From positions 682,001 through 746,000 of the forward strand of contig JANTUC010000010.1 in assembly GCA_026873275.1 (NCBI GenBank): a stretch of DNA of 64,000 nt, given 5' to 3'. The notes beneath the pieces were generated by a model, which saw only the letters and a list, made by a program, of their open reading frames with translations, searched no databases and had not been told where the DNA came from. Shown in pieces: positions 1 through 12,034 of the stretch (position 1 is the stretch's first letter; the number at the start of each line of letters is the position of its first letter). This DNA comes from Pseudopithomyces maydicus. Lineage: Eukaryota; Ascomycota; Dothideomycetes; Pleosporales; Didymosphaeriaceae. The position numbers were made by a program, and so were the translations under genes.

Positions 1-942
1 AATGTTCCAGTCCTAGCGTCAAAAGTATATTATCAATTAACGGTCTAGATTTGATCAAGAGAGCGTAGGAGGCTCTGGGTTCGAACAACCATAAGTGCGT
101 ACTGTACATCGCGCTCGTGGGATGCTTAAATTATACTTACCACCATGTGTCTACTGATTCATACAAATGCTAATGGATTCTACCATTTCGTAACAATAGT
201 TGGTCCGATCATAGCACATGAACCTTATCGTTCGCTCTTCCCTAGAGCATTAGGACCTTATAATATTGACGGAGTTTCTACTCAATCTCATCAAACAATA
301 TAGTCTATCACCCGGTTAGATGTCAGTAATCATATGACATCATGCAGAGCACGAAAAATATGACCAGTGTCACTAGTGACGGGCACATGTGCCTACGTAC
401 GGCATTTTGGGTCGTACGGTCCATCATCATAGAGAGGAATGTCGTTTCTGCGCGCAACTTGCAACGTATCCAAAGTACTGTATTATATCGGACTGGTAAA
501 AAATTCTACCGAAGCGTCATATATCCGATAGCCGGGGAAATAGTCGACCAACAGAGTGGTATCATGAGTATAGAAAGCAAGAAGCCATGACCAAATAACG
601 CAATGAATAATACATGAACAGGGACATAACAGCCGATAAACAGGAGAGTCTATCGTCCAACCAAATATGTGCACTCCAGAAACGCCGGTATGATACATAT
701 GGGTTACCCTTGAGGTATAGTGGTGCCGTGACGTTCTGGAACGTGGTTGAGCAATCCGAAACAAATTACTGTTACTATAGAGGGAGTTAGTTGTTTTGAG
801 GTCTGTGGGTGTATGATTGACTGTCGGGCGTGGCCGAGACGGAAAGTGACTCGCTTGGAGGACGGAGCACAATTTGCGCTTCGATGTCTGGTATGGTCCA
901 TTGCACATCCATCTTCCCTGCATGCCCACGCCCTTGTAATTG
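1..942. other. Intergenic DNA, no gene seen
   Basis: This stretch lies downstream of the minus-strand 14-3-3-like gene. The open frames here are short, overlap each other on both strands and show no recognisable protein family, secretion signal or splice pattern. I see no repeat, tRNA or promoter I would defend. Confidence 0.6.
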
Positions 943-2506
943 TCATCGATCCGATTTGGTGTATGCATGTTTTTGTACTGGTGATGGTTGGGGTGACTGC
1001 CGCAAAGGTGGTGACTGCCGTAAGGGCGGTGATCGTCGGAGAGAAGGGGATGTTCGGACAAAATCCGCGGCTCGCACCGCAGCAGCACTTGGTGATACAG
1101 GTGTATAATCACTTGCGACTAGGGTGCCTTTGACCGAGCCATTTGGGTACCGCTGCGGTGTTGTTCGCACTCCTGGAGGCGTTGCTGGAGACCGATTGTC
1201 TTGTGGGTTCCGTTGTGTAGTACCGACATTTCTTGCACGTGGAGTGGTCTGCTGAACCGGCCCGCCCGTGAAACCTTGTGTGGCAGAGCGTGGTGAACCC
1301 TCATTATCACCACTCTCTTTTCGCCTGTGTCTAGTCTTGGTTGCCGAATTTGCTCGACTGTGGACAGGAGCCGCCGGGGAACCCGAGGCTGGGTACGTCG
1401 TTGAAGGAGCGTCGGTTGATCTTCGACTTGGTTGCAGATTGGCTTGATTGGGCATGTTTGGTTTATCGTGCTTATGAGTGGCACTACCACTGGGCTGAAC
1501 GGCATCGAGAGTGGTAGGCACGGCTGGCTCTGGGCTAGCGATACCTCCAACGCGCGGTGTAGCCTCCCAACTCTTACGCTTCATCATGCGGCCCAATATT
1601 CCAACAAGCTCAGCAGCGTCTTCAAACTCATTGTCATCCATTGCTTCCTGTGCGCGGTAGACATCCTTGATCGCGCGACGGGCTACACGCCGAGACTCTT
1701 CGTGGTCATGCATACAGTCCCAGAGAAAGGCACTGTGCTCTAAAGCCACGGATAATCTTAGAGGATGCGAACCAGGAAGGTATTGTGTAGCGTATCCTGA
1801 TGCCGTCGTAAAGTATCCTCCAGCTAGCGGAACGAAGTTGAGCGGTGGGAGTATGAATGAGGACGGTTGGGGTATCGGTACTGGATGAAGTCCAGGAGGA
1901 GCATTAGGGGGGCTGGTGAAGGTGTGCCTACTGGGCCGCCCGCAGCGTATGGGTTTGTGACGAATGATGTCTCTGAGACCATGGAATCGATGGGCTCGCG
2001 TAGCATTGGCTGTTTTCCGGCGCGTTTTGAGGAAGGCGAAAAATTGGACGAGTCATGAGCGCGAGCCTGTCCATTACCAGTCCGCTCTCCAAGTGGTAAC
2101 AGAGGTACACCGAGGGTTCTGTGATCTGTCGTCATCATGTTGGTAGCCGTGACAGGTGGCTGATTGTGGAATAAGCAGAAAATGTGATAGAAGCTCGCCC
2201 TCAGCTTAACGCTGAGAACTCTACATTCCGGCCCATGCTGGTTGTCCTGAGCATAAGGTAAAACACAAAGTTCTAACACGGAAAGTCCTTCTCGAGATAA
2301 CCAGAGAATGTGTTGGTAAAGCGCGAGGGACGGTGTGTCGCGGCTCGTATCGAGCTTGCGGAGCTTCCTTGCTCGGACAAGTCGGCGTGAGAGGAGGACT
2401 GATAGACCGAGTATTTGATAGAGCGAAGCGGAGAGGAGGGGTTGCTGTCCGCTGTTTGCTTGGCTATCTTACCAAGGAATTTCTGGTCGAAGTCCAACGA
2501 TGCCAT
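943..2506 (-). CDS. Fungal 14-3-3-like protein (frame broken at two homopolymers)
   Basis: 14-3-3 proteins bind phosphoserine/phosphothreonine peptides in the cytoplasm. Reading from the ATG at 2506, three frames together give one continuous 14-3-3-like protein of about 521 residues. It starts MASLDFDQKFLGKIAK. Helical blocks follow with LYQHILWLSREGLSVLE, GPECRVLSVKLRASFYHIFC and LRLSVALEHSAFLWDC, ending near residue 310 with the block EDAAELVGILGRMMKRK. These match the divergent fungal 14-3-3 family rather than the highly conserved canonical isoforms. A Ser/Pro-rich, low-complexity tail makes up the last ~200 residues and ends in tandem SPPLRQ-type repeats. The frame changes at a G4 run (2438-2441) and a G6 run (1907-1912, plus strand). 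In each case one extra base restores the reading, and the total is then exactly 522 codons. I see no intron that would explain either shift. Family assignment is firm; whether the gene is intact in the organism is open. Confidence 0.78.
993..1046. repeat. Three 18-bp tandem units in the 14-3-3-like tail
   Basis: Three imperfect 18-bp units (starts 993, 1011 and 1029; consensus begins GTGACTGCCG) lie in the coding tail of the minus-strand gene. They encode a six-residue repeat of the type SPPLRQ. The phase keeps the frame open, so unit gain or loss would change only tail length. Confidence 0.75.
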
Positions 2507-5500
2507 TTCTGGCGGTCGGCTGGTAGTCGATTAGCTAAACAGTGGTTGTGGGTATGTGGATCGCAGGAAATGGAAAACACTCACCCTCAACGAGCTCACT
2601 GGAGCTGTCGCCTGTATGTTCAAGGCGACACAGCACGACTTGGCCCTAAGCTGAATCGATGGCTCCTGATGACCTTGCTGCAGAGATGAGCTTCGAACAA
2701 TGGATGTACCGAAGGCGAATTGGTTTGTTCTGGGAGCAGCACCGCGCTGAGGTGTGTAGGTAGGGTGAATGGTGATCCTCGTGACTAGCGCCGACTTTGG
2801 AAGCTGGGTGGCCCAGGCTAGGTATTAGATTGTCCTGTGCGCTCTGTTGGACGGGAGGTATTAGGTGAGGGTGAAATTGGACACAATGGCGACAATAAAT
2901 GAGTGCACGGTGGTGGGCTGGTGGTGGGCTGGTATTATACAGACGACGGCCGTTGCAACGCCAGACAGTTCTGGAGCGGCTGTACAGCTGTCAACAAGAC
3001 GACACAGCACGGATGCGCTGGACATACAAGAGTCCCGATCTCCCCCAGAACGGACAAGACACGACGGTGGATGCTCGGGCGGGCTGGTCACGTCCCATTC
3101 GGCGGGCTCGAGGGCGGGCGGGCCAATGGCAGGGCGCAGGGGCCGTGGCAGGGTCGGAGGGTCTGCAAGCGTGGATTATGAGGCGGAGGGAGCACACAGG
3201 TTGGAGGTCGGGTTCGAGAGCCTCAGACAGGGCATTGCGACGTCTCCCGGCCTCGCTGTCGCCCGCGCGTGGGAGGCGCGACGATATAAAAAGCGTGACG
3301 CTGGGCAGGCGGTGTAGGGGCGGTCAATGCACCTGTTTGAAGGCTATTCCCGTCGGAGGAGCCCTCTCGGCGCGCGCAGAAGCAGGGCACTCGGGGGATG
3401 CAGCGCGCACGAGGGCGGGCGTTCCAGAGCCGCAGCGGAGGCGCTTGTGCGGGCCCGCGACGCAGGCACTGGGTGTTGTTGGTGTTGACCGTGAGAACGA
3501 GCGAGGGGCGCACGGCAATTGCGCGCGACGGCAGCAGCACAAGAGAGAGGATGACGATGCTGGCCAGGGCGGCGCAAAGGCAATCGGTACTACTATAATC
3601 TCCATCTGCGCCCAGTCGTGTGGGACTCCGGAGTGCAGCTCCTGCGTCAAGCGACAGAGCTGCGTTGGTTGACGTGTCAAGCGTCCACCTCTCCACTAAC
3701 CACAACTGTCCCATGCATGTCCGCTTGCCCTCAAAAGGCGCAAAGATGGGGCGTCGTGGCCAGCTGGCACCGCGCCCACGAGCAGCTCTTCTCCAGATCG
3801 ACCGTTATGTCGCCATCCAGCCCCGAAAAAAGGACGCCTCCTCGCTCTAGACGAGAGGTGGCCAGCCGGCACAGTCCGCGCCGCCGGCAGCCACATGGCC
3901 AGCACACTGATCTGTGGCGATAGCCTCAGTATCTGGACCCCACAGTGTGGGTATGCCATGCGGGCTGACAGCATCTTGTCTCAGTCTCCAGCAGCCCCGA
4001 ATCATCGTCACCATCGTCACCATCCCAGAGCTTCCTCTCTTCGCGACTCTTGCCAGTGTCTGCCCATCATCCACATGATAGCCTGGACCACCAAGAGACT
4101 ATCCTCATCGGCATTGGACCCGCTCAAGACGAGCCGCTTCTCAACATGCAAGCCTGCAGCACTGCAGCGGTTCGCATGAATTGCATCCTCAATCAGCGGT
4201 GAAGCGAGCAGTCTCGCGTGATTGGTCGCACGAGCGTGGCCCGCTGGCAATTGCATCCAAATCTTACCGCGACTCCATCTATATATTGTCCAAAACATTG
4301 AACTGCGCCCGCTCGTGCAGCAGCGACGTGGCAGGCAAGCCTGCTAGGTAATGGTGGTGGTCGTTAGACCCGAAGTGTGCTCCCCTGCCTTCCAAGGTTG
4401 TATCTACGTCATTGAATCTATGCGCCAGGGTCGGCAGAACAACTCCACAACTGCATTCATCCCGGTGTAGTGAGCTCCGTCCATGTTTGAATTACCACCG
4501 GACCAACTCTTGAGTCCAGCTAGCCGTGCAATTGACGTTGATCGACCGAAGACTGTTCTTTGCGTGTCAGTCAGGACATGCTCTATACCTGGGTCCTGGG
4601 TAGTAAATACCCATTTTGGCAACTAGCCTTACAGTAAATTCATTCATCCACCCCAATAACTTACCTAGGTATTCTAGCTATGATACATTTCTTCCTAACT
4701 TTAAGCGATTGCTTCTCCGACCACGCGAGTGACGCTCTGTAAAATATAAACAAGAAAACAACTGATGCCTTGAACAACAGGAAAATTGTACGATGACAAT
4801 GCTTTGATTTTACTTGCAATGGGATGGCGGCCGAAAAAATCATTCGTTCATGGTCCCACAAATTTGTGACATCCATCGGGAGGCGACTTGTTCCACGGCT
4901 GTTGCTCATGGTACGTTGCATGCCGGGGCGACGGGAGCTTTATACAGAAGTGTGAATTTCCTCACGCAGCGGAAGTCGGTGGAGAAAGAAGAGCAAACTT
5001 TCACATACAAGCCAAGAATGTTTTAGACTTCCATTTGTGGATCTTGCTGGCCGCTATCACATCGCTTACCAGCTGCGAAGTGAGATCCTTATGCACCATA
5101 CCGAATCACCACGCGATCGTGTTACATGAGTATGATTTGCGCACATCAATAAGCGAGCAAAAGCCGTAGTTTGCCATGTATTTTCTTTCCAATCAGCATG
5201 TCTTGCTACGATGCAGTCACCCTTTTGCAGCAGTGCAGGATTCGAATGGGGAAGCACATACACCGGCGCACCTTCGTTCAGTGGATTACATTCGTAACCC
5301 TACTGTGATTGAGTAACGCACATCGGATTTAGGATTATAGTTACCTAGTTCACCATGCATCGCAATCAAACTTCACGCTCAACTAAATAAAAGTATCACC
5401 TATCGACGATGGTGTTGAAGTATATAAGGACGTGGTCACAGGACGATCATCTCATCACACAAAGGCTGACCTGTGATTCTACTTTTAGTCTCCTTTTCTC

Positions 5501-5736
5501 AGATCACTATTCTTTCCACGTTCACTGGGCGCATCTTGTTGCTGGGTCACTTACATTTCGAGTGCTATACTCGGTTACTTTGACATTAGTGCGTTGCCAC
5601 TTTTCCACTTCAGCATGACACCCTATTTTTATTCGACGCGTACTCTTGCTGACCGGTATAGGTTGATAGACATCAGCCTTCCTTTACAAGAAAGACCACT
5701 TGAGGCTACAACAAAGTCCGAGCTCCACTATTCAAC
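2507..5736. other. Long intergenic region, GC-rich 2.9-4.3 kb
   Basis: The region lies upstream of the minus-strand 14-3-3-like gene and probably holds its promoter and leader. From about 2.9 to 4.3 kb the DNA is clearly more GC-rich than its flanks and carries several long overlapping open frames on both strands. None of these resembles a known protein, and GC-rich DNA produces such frames by chance. A TATAAAAA string sits at 3285-3292 on the plus strand without an obvious gene after it. From 4.3 to 5.7 kb I see nothing. Confidence 0.5.
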
Positions 5737-6177
5737 ATGTGTTTTTACCATGCTTATAACCACCGTTGCGGGCACACCGAGATGGTCTTCATTCAGCTCT
5801 GCGCTAGTGCTCAAATGATTCAGAAGAGATGCCCTCGAGGCAAGGAAGGAATCATCCTGACCACTGTCAAAGTTGAAAATCCATGCTCCAACTGTCCCAA
5901 GAAGGTATGCTATAAAAACGCGTCCTAGCTATCTTCTTCGGCGTTTTGTTAGCAAGGTTCTAATTCTGCGTTAGTGAACAAGATCATACGTTGCCTAGAG
6001 TTTGGATCCGGGAGTCTACAATCCATAGTATACTCACTCGTTAAGATAGACGGAAGCTCCAAGAGTTTTTCTTGGTGGTGGTGGTGGTGGTGTGAAGAGC
6101 GGGTAGAACGCGGCAAGAAATGGTTTAGATGTCGGTATAAATTTTGTCTTGACTTCCAAAAGAAATCTCCGCCATAA
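5737..6177 (+). CDS. Small Cys/His-rich fungal protein
   Basis: The first exon (5737-5904) starts MCFYHAYNHRCGHTEM and contains closely spaced Cys and His residues (C-x2-H, H-x-CGH, later CSNCPKK), which suggests a metal-binding or disulfide-rich fold. I believe it belongs to a family of small uncharacterised ascomycete proteins starting with a similar Cys/His signature, but I cannot name a function. A 48-nt intron (donor GTATGC at 5905, acceptor TAG ending at 5952) joins in phase to a second exon (5953-6177), giving 130 residues. The second exon holds six consecutive Trp codons from a TGG repeat and a basic, Cys-containing end. A later acceptor near 5971 would instead end the protein immediately at a TGA, so the second exon is less certain than the first. 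Confidence 0.5.
6073..6090 (+). repeat. (TGG)6 microsatellite
   Basis: Six perfect TGG units. In the two-exon model of the small Cys/His-rich gene they read as six tryptophans, which is very unusual for protein and may instead point to untranslated DNA. Confidence 0.85.
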
Positions 6178-7341
6178 ATCTCAGCGTGTTGGTGTTGGCT
6201 TCTTTTTATATGTGTGTTTATAAACTTAGAGAGGAGTCGAATAAAAATTTAGTATATTGATACGACACTTGTTCCCTGGTAACAGTAATTAGGACGGCTG
6301 CACCGACACTATCAGGCACATTATATAAGTTCAGGAAGCACAGTGTAAGCAACAAACTGTTTTTCCGATGTGGCTGCTTCCTATAGTTAAACAATGAATC
6401 GAGTCGCCTCCAGCTGCCCAAAGACCCTGTCGATACGGCGTATACGGCGCCCTGCGTCTAGACCCCCGCTTACACTTGCCGCACGATCCTCAGGAGATTC
6501 TTACGAGAGGAAAGATTTCCTAACCTACTTGCCCCAAAGAGTAGTAGATAAGTCGCCTCAGTCCAATGACATGGGCTTAAATTTCGGTAATAAGAACAGA
6601 TGGCCACGTGCAAGCATTCGGAGGCGTTCTGTTCTCCACACCACCCCGTTCTTGGGATCGGCGACGCATGCCTCACCCTAGCCGAGCTTCCTCATGGAGC
6701 AAATGCCTCGTCGAACACGTTACCATCACCATATACGATTTCAAGACGCGCTTCGTGTCTGCAATGAAGGTTAATGTCGTTGACAGGCTAGGTATGTAGC
6801 TCTACAATGCAGTGGTAATCTACGAGGCTCTGTTTACGTATCCATGTCTAATCGTATGCACAACCCTGGCGGATCAAACAGCCGGGCCAGCGAGGTCTGA
6901 TTGGAGCAAAGTTGGCTGCATCAGAGCCTTAACCGGGTCATCTGCTGAAAAGAGCACATCGGCAACTTGACATTCCGAGCATCGGTTAGACCGTTAGAGT
7001 CCGTATATTATACGTGTATGCAAGTGCACCTGTGCGAACCCTCCAGAGAAGTGCTCGCGTGCAGGGGCTCGGGTAAGGATCGTGGAAGGGTACAGAAGAG
7101 GCAGTTCCGCGTCCGCTAGAGAGTCTGTTCTCTCACTTCTTCCTTGCTTATCTTTCGATTCGGAGCCGTCGTAAGTACAGTTTGATATCAAACCAGAGTC
7201 TTTACAACGTTACGCCTGGATACTGCAATTCATTTCGAAACGTATAAGTACGCGATCGCACTTTCTTCGACCGACAGCAACATTTTATCCGGGTCGTACA
7301 GCCGTACAGTGCACCCAGTGCAGCGGCGCACAAACAGCACT
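6178..7341. other. Intergenic region before the MFS transporter
   Basis: This is probably the promoter and leader of the transporter gene downstream. The open frames are short and unrecognisable. I see no repeat or RNA gene. Confidence 0.5.
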
Positions 7342-9222
7342 ATGGTTGCTCCAGGCAGCGAATCGAATCCGACTGCCGACACCGAAAAAGAGAAGCAAGC
7401 AGCGATTATCGATGAACAGACAACAGATAAAGGAAGCGCATCAAATGTATCAACAACTAATGAAAAGGAACCAGACGTCAACCCAAACGATTACCAGGGT
7501 TCAGTCCCTCCGGTCGATGCACTCAAGGCAACGGGAGACGTGACAGAGTCGGCACAAGCAGTAGCTGACGACAGAGCACATGCACAGACCGATGCTGGGG
7601 ACTCCCAAGAACAACCAGAAGATGAATCGAAATATCTATCCGGTTTTAAGCTGGGCGTCCTGTCTCTAGGCCTCTGCTTGACGACCTTCGTCATCGCGCT
7701 TGACAATACCATCATCGCCACCGCTATCCCCAAGATCACGACAGTGTTCAATTCTCTCAATGATGTGGGCTGGTACGGCTCGTCCTACCTGCTCACAACC
7801 TGTTCACTGCAACCGTCATTTGGCAAAGTGTATACGTACTTTGACATCAAATACACCTACCTCTGCGCACTTCTCATATTCGAAATCGGCTCTATTATCT
7901 GCGCTGCGGTCAGAAGCAGTCCTATGTTTATCATAGGTCGCGCTATCGCAGGGGCTGGTGCAGCCGCGCTTTTCTCGGGTGGTATGACAATCATAGGCTA
8001 TTCGGTACCACTACGCAAGCGCGCGATCTACATAGCAGCACTATCTTCTATGTTTGGTATCGCCAGTGTGGTTGGGCCATTGCTGGGCGGTGCATTAACT
8101 GACAAAGCCTCCTGGAGATGGTGTTTCTGGATCAACCTGCCATTTGGAGGCATTTCTCTCGCGGTTGTGTTCTTCTTTTTCTCCAACCCTGAACGCCAGT
8201 ATGGACACATGACCTTTAAGCAGCGGATGAAAGAAATCGATCTGGTAGGGGCCGTGTTTCTTATCTGTGCCATCGTATGCCTGCTGTTAGCCTTGCAGTG
8301 GGGTGGTCTGGTTTATCCATGGAAAAATTCAAAAGTATGGGGAAACCTTTTGGGCTTCGGATTGATTATCAGTGTTTTCATTGCCATTCAGATTTGGCAG
8401 AAAGACCGGGCGACTATCCCATTACGCGTGATGAAGCAACAAACTGTTTTGGCTAGCTGTGTTTTTACTGCTTTCCTGTCTATGGCTCTTTATACGTAAG
8501 TATCCTTATTTCATGTCATTCGGGATGCTCATGATCGGCTTTTCTAATCGTTTGTTAGCCATATTTTCTACCTTCCGTTCTATTTCCAAGCTTCGAAGGG
8601 CACAACTGCTGAAGGATCCGGCATACGGACAATCGCCTACCTTTGCAGCATAACTCTCTCATCCATTGTCATTGGCGGGCTTATAACCGTCGTGGGTTGG
8701 TACACACCCTTTATGTGGGCTGGCAGTGCACTCTTCACTGTTGGTGCCGGCATGCTCTACACCCTCAAAGTCGATTCCAACGCCAGCCAATGGATTGGTT
8801 ACCAGGTCCTCGCTGGGCTCGGTGCAGGCGCGTCGGTACAGATTCCATTTGTCGCAGTCCAAGTTGTCACATCCTCGAAAGACATGCCAACCGCTAATGC
8901 ACTTGTAATGTTCTTCAATTCTCTCGGTGGTGCCATCGCTATTTCCATCGCCCAGAACATCTTCATCAATAGTCTGGCGAAAGAAATCCCAAAGTATGCA
9001 CCTGGTATTGATCCTAAGATTGTTATCAATGCGGGTGCAACATACGTCAGGCAAGTGGTGCCGAAGGCGTACTTGGCGGGAGTTTTGGAAGCTTATACCA
9101 AAGCGATCACGACAGCACTTGTTTTGAGTATTGCGACGGCAGTAATTGCCACACTGACGAGCTTTGGGATGGAGTGGAAAAGTATCAAAGGGAAGAAGAT
9201 CATTCCGGCTGGTGGAGGATAA
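7342..9222 (+). CDS. MFS drug-efflux-type transporter (DHA2, 14 TM)
   Basis: A plasma-membrane proton-driven exporter of the DHA2 drug:H+ antiporter family. Exons are 7342-8495 and 8559-9222 (63-nt intron, GTAAGT donor), giving 605 residues. After a ~110-residue hydrophilic, Glu/Asp/Thr-rich N-terminus comes the first membrane span with the DHA2 signature LDNTIIATAIPKIT. The antiporter motif C follows as VVGPLLGGALTDKASWRW. About fourteen hydrophobic segments follow in all. The start is the ATG at 7342; the open frame extends upstream only through a GTG. No biosynthetic genes flank it, so I do not infer a cluster role. The substrate cannot be read from sequence; fungal relatives export toxins, azoles or self-made metabolites. 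Confidence 0.9.
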
Positions 9223-9803
9223 CTAGCACCGTATGCTATTGACGTGGATTTTTCCGGATTTAGATTGTGTTTTCCCCGGCTCTTCTATGTACCTGAGTGC
9301 CCTAGTCCAGTCTTCATAGGTATCTGGTTGCCTATGTTTACCTATAATTAGACTTGAAAAGCAATACAAGATCTCGTGTGAATACGAGCGCCAAACCAAT
9401 GAGTACCAATAAAACTGTTTAAGCCTCACTCACAGCCCCGACCACCCATCACGATACAATCAGGCTATCTTTGCGTCCCAACAGTATATATTTTCCATTA
9501 AAGCCCATTAATTCACTGTCATATGCTCACTGAAGACTGTAGCAAACTCAACAAAAACAATATGGTATAAATCAATCATCAGAGTATGTTAGCAAACAGC
9601 TAACGGTTCTGTTTAGGACAAAGATATGCGAGATCAGGCTCTGGTCTCCAATCTGCGCTTTAAGATGTTCGACGAAGGCAATCAAGGAAAGCCTGCTAAA
9701 TCCAGTTAGTTGCATTTCCGGTTTCATCTTCCATCCGCTGCTCTCATGTCTTTTTGTTCCACAACAAACTATAGGACACTAATTCCAAACATTAAATGTA
9801 GGT
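9223..9803. other. AT-rich intergenic DNA
   Basis: 3' flank of the transporter and 5' flank of the broken HNH-like gene. The DNA is AT-rich and I see no coding or RNA feature. Confidence 0.55.
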
Positions 9804-9807
9804 ATGA

Positions 9808-10864
9808 GTAGCTGGGTCAAAAAAAAATTACGACTTGGAGCAGTCACCAACAGACACGCAACCGCAGAGCGTAACTGATAGGGCCTTACTTGCTCTGTAC
9901 CGCCACGAGAACGCCCACAGAAATAAAAATGACCAGAGAAAGTGGACTAAACAAGTTCAAGAGCGCTATGACGTTGTACAGCCAGTACAAGAGAGAGATG
10001 AGGTCAGCCGAAAGAAAGGCTGGTGTCCGGTTGTGCGAGGCTGGGTTCATTATGGAAAGCTGAAAGCAGCCAACAGGGAGGATTTGGTAGGTAAAACAGC
10101 ACACTTGGTGCCACACAAACTAGGTTTCAATATAGCAGGCCTTATATTCGCAACGAAAGGAGAAGACGTTATATGGTCGGTTAGTAATGCGCTGTGGCTG
10201 CATCCCAAGGTCGAGAAAGCATTCGACGACGGCAAGAATTATCATTGTTCCCACCTCTCCTATCGAGACTAGTAACGAATTCAAGCTCCGTGTTATCGAC
10301 CAAGGCCTGCTCGAGAAATCAAACAAGAAATTTGGGGATAAATCTCAATACGATTGGACCGAGTTGGATGGGAGGGCACTCCAGTTTCGAAATGATGAGA
10401 GGCCCTCAAAACGATTCTTGTATTTCCACTATCTTATGGTTATGGAAGATACGATGAGAACATGTGAGGAGGAAGATGCGAAATCGAAGATGGGAGCACT
10501 TTTCGAACCGGTGTCTGTCTGGGCTACACCGGGGTCGTACCTGGAAAAGGGTGTTTTGAATACGCTCTCGAAGAGGATCGTTGAAAGGCGGATTCCGCCT
10601 AATTTGCCTGTGACAGAGGAAATGGTACATGAGCGAGGATCCGAGTCACGCCCAGAGCCCCCATGCATCTTAACTTCTGAGACCACTCAAGGCCAAAACT
10701 TTCGGGGAAACGGGTTCATGGCGGAGAATGGAGAGTTATCACTGGAAGAGTATCTGAAGAGGCCTACCATTAGGCTGCCGTGGGATAATCATGTCGTGTA
10801 TCTTCTACCCGAAAAGAGTGATGCACGGCCATATTTACCGTCCTACTACACAACAGGGTGGTAG
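9808..10864 (+). pseudogene. HNH-type endonuclease-like gene, probably broken
   Basis: The translated pieces resemble the HNH_2 type of fungal proteins, whose core has an AH-x-P block followed by a Leu-x-x-x-x-H-x-x-FD block. Here these are TAHLVPHKLGFNIAG and NALWLHPKVEKAFDDGK, then IIIVPTSPIETSNEFKLRV in the next frame. The frame changes at about 10235 and needs one base fewer (AAGAATT to AAGATT) to continue to the TAG at 10864. The frame is open upstream to 9808 but has no ATG. An ATG at 9804 lies in another frame, separated by an A9 run. The gene thus lacks a usable start and has a +1 shift, opposite in sense to the other frame breaks in this window. I read it as a decayed accessory gene; an unseen first exon remains possible. 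Confidence 0.55.
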
Positions 10865-11567
10865 ACGATGTGCCCAGATGCATTCATGACCAAAATTGGG
10901 AGGGAAAATAAGTATATCCAGGAATATATATCCACCATGCAGACAATTACATGTGATTCCATAGCAAAGGATACCTAAACGGGTACAACCATCTATATCT
11001 ACTACAGGTCATTCAGCTTTACTTTCTCGTTCCGGTGGTTCCTGAGTCGAAGGCACTGTCGGCATCTGGAACCTCAGAATTTATAGTGAAGTTGCTGATT
11101 TGGGGCGGGCTTGTGGCCATCCACCCTTATACATCTGGAACCTGAGGCACGAGAAAACAAGTATAGATAAATCGCTAAGGACAACCTAGGAGAAGAAGCA
11201 GGCACTCTTACATATATTCGGGTGCGACGTCATTAGTTGCTGACAGAAACCACCAAAAAGGTCGTAATGCCATATGAGATTGCTTTATCAACGTGTTGCA
11301 TGTATAGGAATCTGTGTTAAAGGGTCCAGCCCAATCACCCCACATATCCACCGGTCGGGTGTCGCGTGTCCATGTGACATGATGACGGTGATACCTCTGC
11401 GCCTACCATGACGTCACATATCATCCCGTCATCATCTCCATATAAACGCTTTCGAATAACACTAAATATCACAAAACACGCACTGTCATTCCATCGCGCA
11501 GTAATAAATCGCAAAACAATTCGAATCTTGCTTCAATTCCATCGTATCACCATCACACAATACTACA
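10865..11567. other. Intergenic region with the CsbD-like gene promoter
   Basis: The 3' flank of the HNH-like gene runs into the promoter of the CsbD-like gene. A CRE-like string CGACGTCA occurs at 11225-11232 and a perfect palindromic CRE at 11409-11416. I see no coding sequence. Confidence 0.6.
11409..11446 (+). promoter_or_regulatory. CRE palindrome TGACGTCA and TATAAA box
   Basis: TGACGTCA (11409-11416) is the full CREB/ATF binding palindrome. It sits 25 bp before a TATAAA (11441-11446) and about 150 bp before the ATG of the CsbD-like gene. In filamentous fungi such sites are bound by AtfA-type bZIP factors downstream of the Sak/Hog1 stress kinase. The site is seen; stress control of this gene is inferred. 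Confidence 0.65.
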
Positions 11568-11904
11568 ATGTCTTCGAACCAGCAACAGCCCGGCCTCGTT
11601 GGTGGTCACGCCCAATATGTCAAGGGTGCTGCTGAGGTACGTTTAGTCTCTACTATGCGTTCAATTCACCGTTCAATTGCTGCAATGCTGACACTTTCGT
11701 TAGGAAATGGTCGGCCAGGTAACTGGCCTGCCCAACTGGAAGTCGTCTGGCCAAGAAGACAAAACCGCTGCCGTTGATGCGATGAAGAAGGCCAGCGAAG
11801 GCCGCGATACAAGCAAGGGACTTGGTGGCGTGGAGGAGAAAGCAGGAAACATCGTAGGGTGTGAGGGCATGCAAAAGGAGGGTGCACAGAGCAAACAGCA
11901 ATAA
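11568..11904 (+). CDS. CsbD-like stress protein
   Basis: A small hydrophilic protein of 89 residues encoded by exons 11568-11636 and 11704-11904. The 67-nt intron has a GTACGT donor and a TTAG acceptor. It begins MSSNQQQPGLVGGHAQYVKG and continues with the CsbD-like pattern of Gly/Lys/Glu-rich amphipathic segments, ending CEGMQKEGAQSK. Fungal members are often annotated as mismatched base-pair and cruciform DNA recognition proteins (Hmp1 type). CsbD itself is a general stress protein of bacteria. Biochemical function in fungi is poorly defined, so I call only the family. A CRE and TATA box lie just upstream. Confidence 0.85.
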
Positions 11905-12034
11905 GCTGTGGCTATCATATACGAGACACTCATATAATAACGACTAATGAGACAACACGTTAAACAATTTACAAAACTGTTATTATTTTCAATCTTCGAT
12001 ACCAAGTTTATAGAGAGTATGAGGAAGCCAATAT

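Noticed and set aside
60..110. tRNA-like B-box string GGTTCGAAC
   Set aside because: No matching T-stem, acceptor stem or A-box at a suitable distance. Similar strings near 5238 and 42909 fail in the same way.
2899..3714. Overlapping open frames of 257 and 163 codons at 2.9-3.7 kb
   Set aside because: Low-complexity, GC-driven sequence with no domain, signal peptide or conserved block in either strand.
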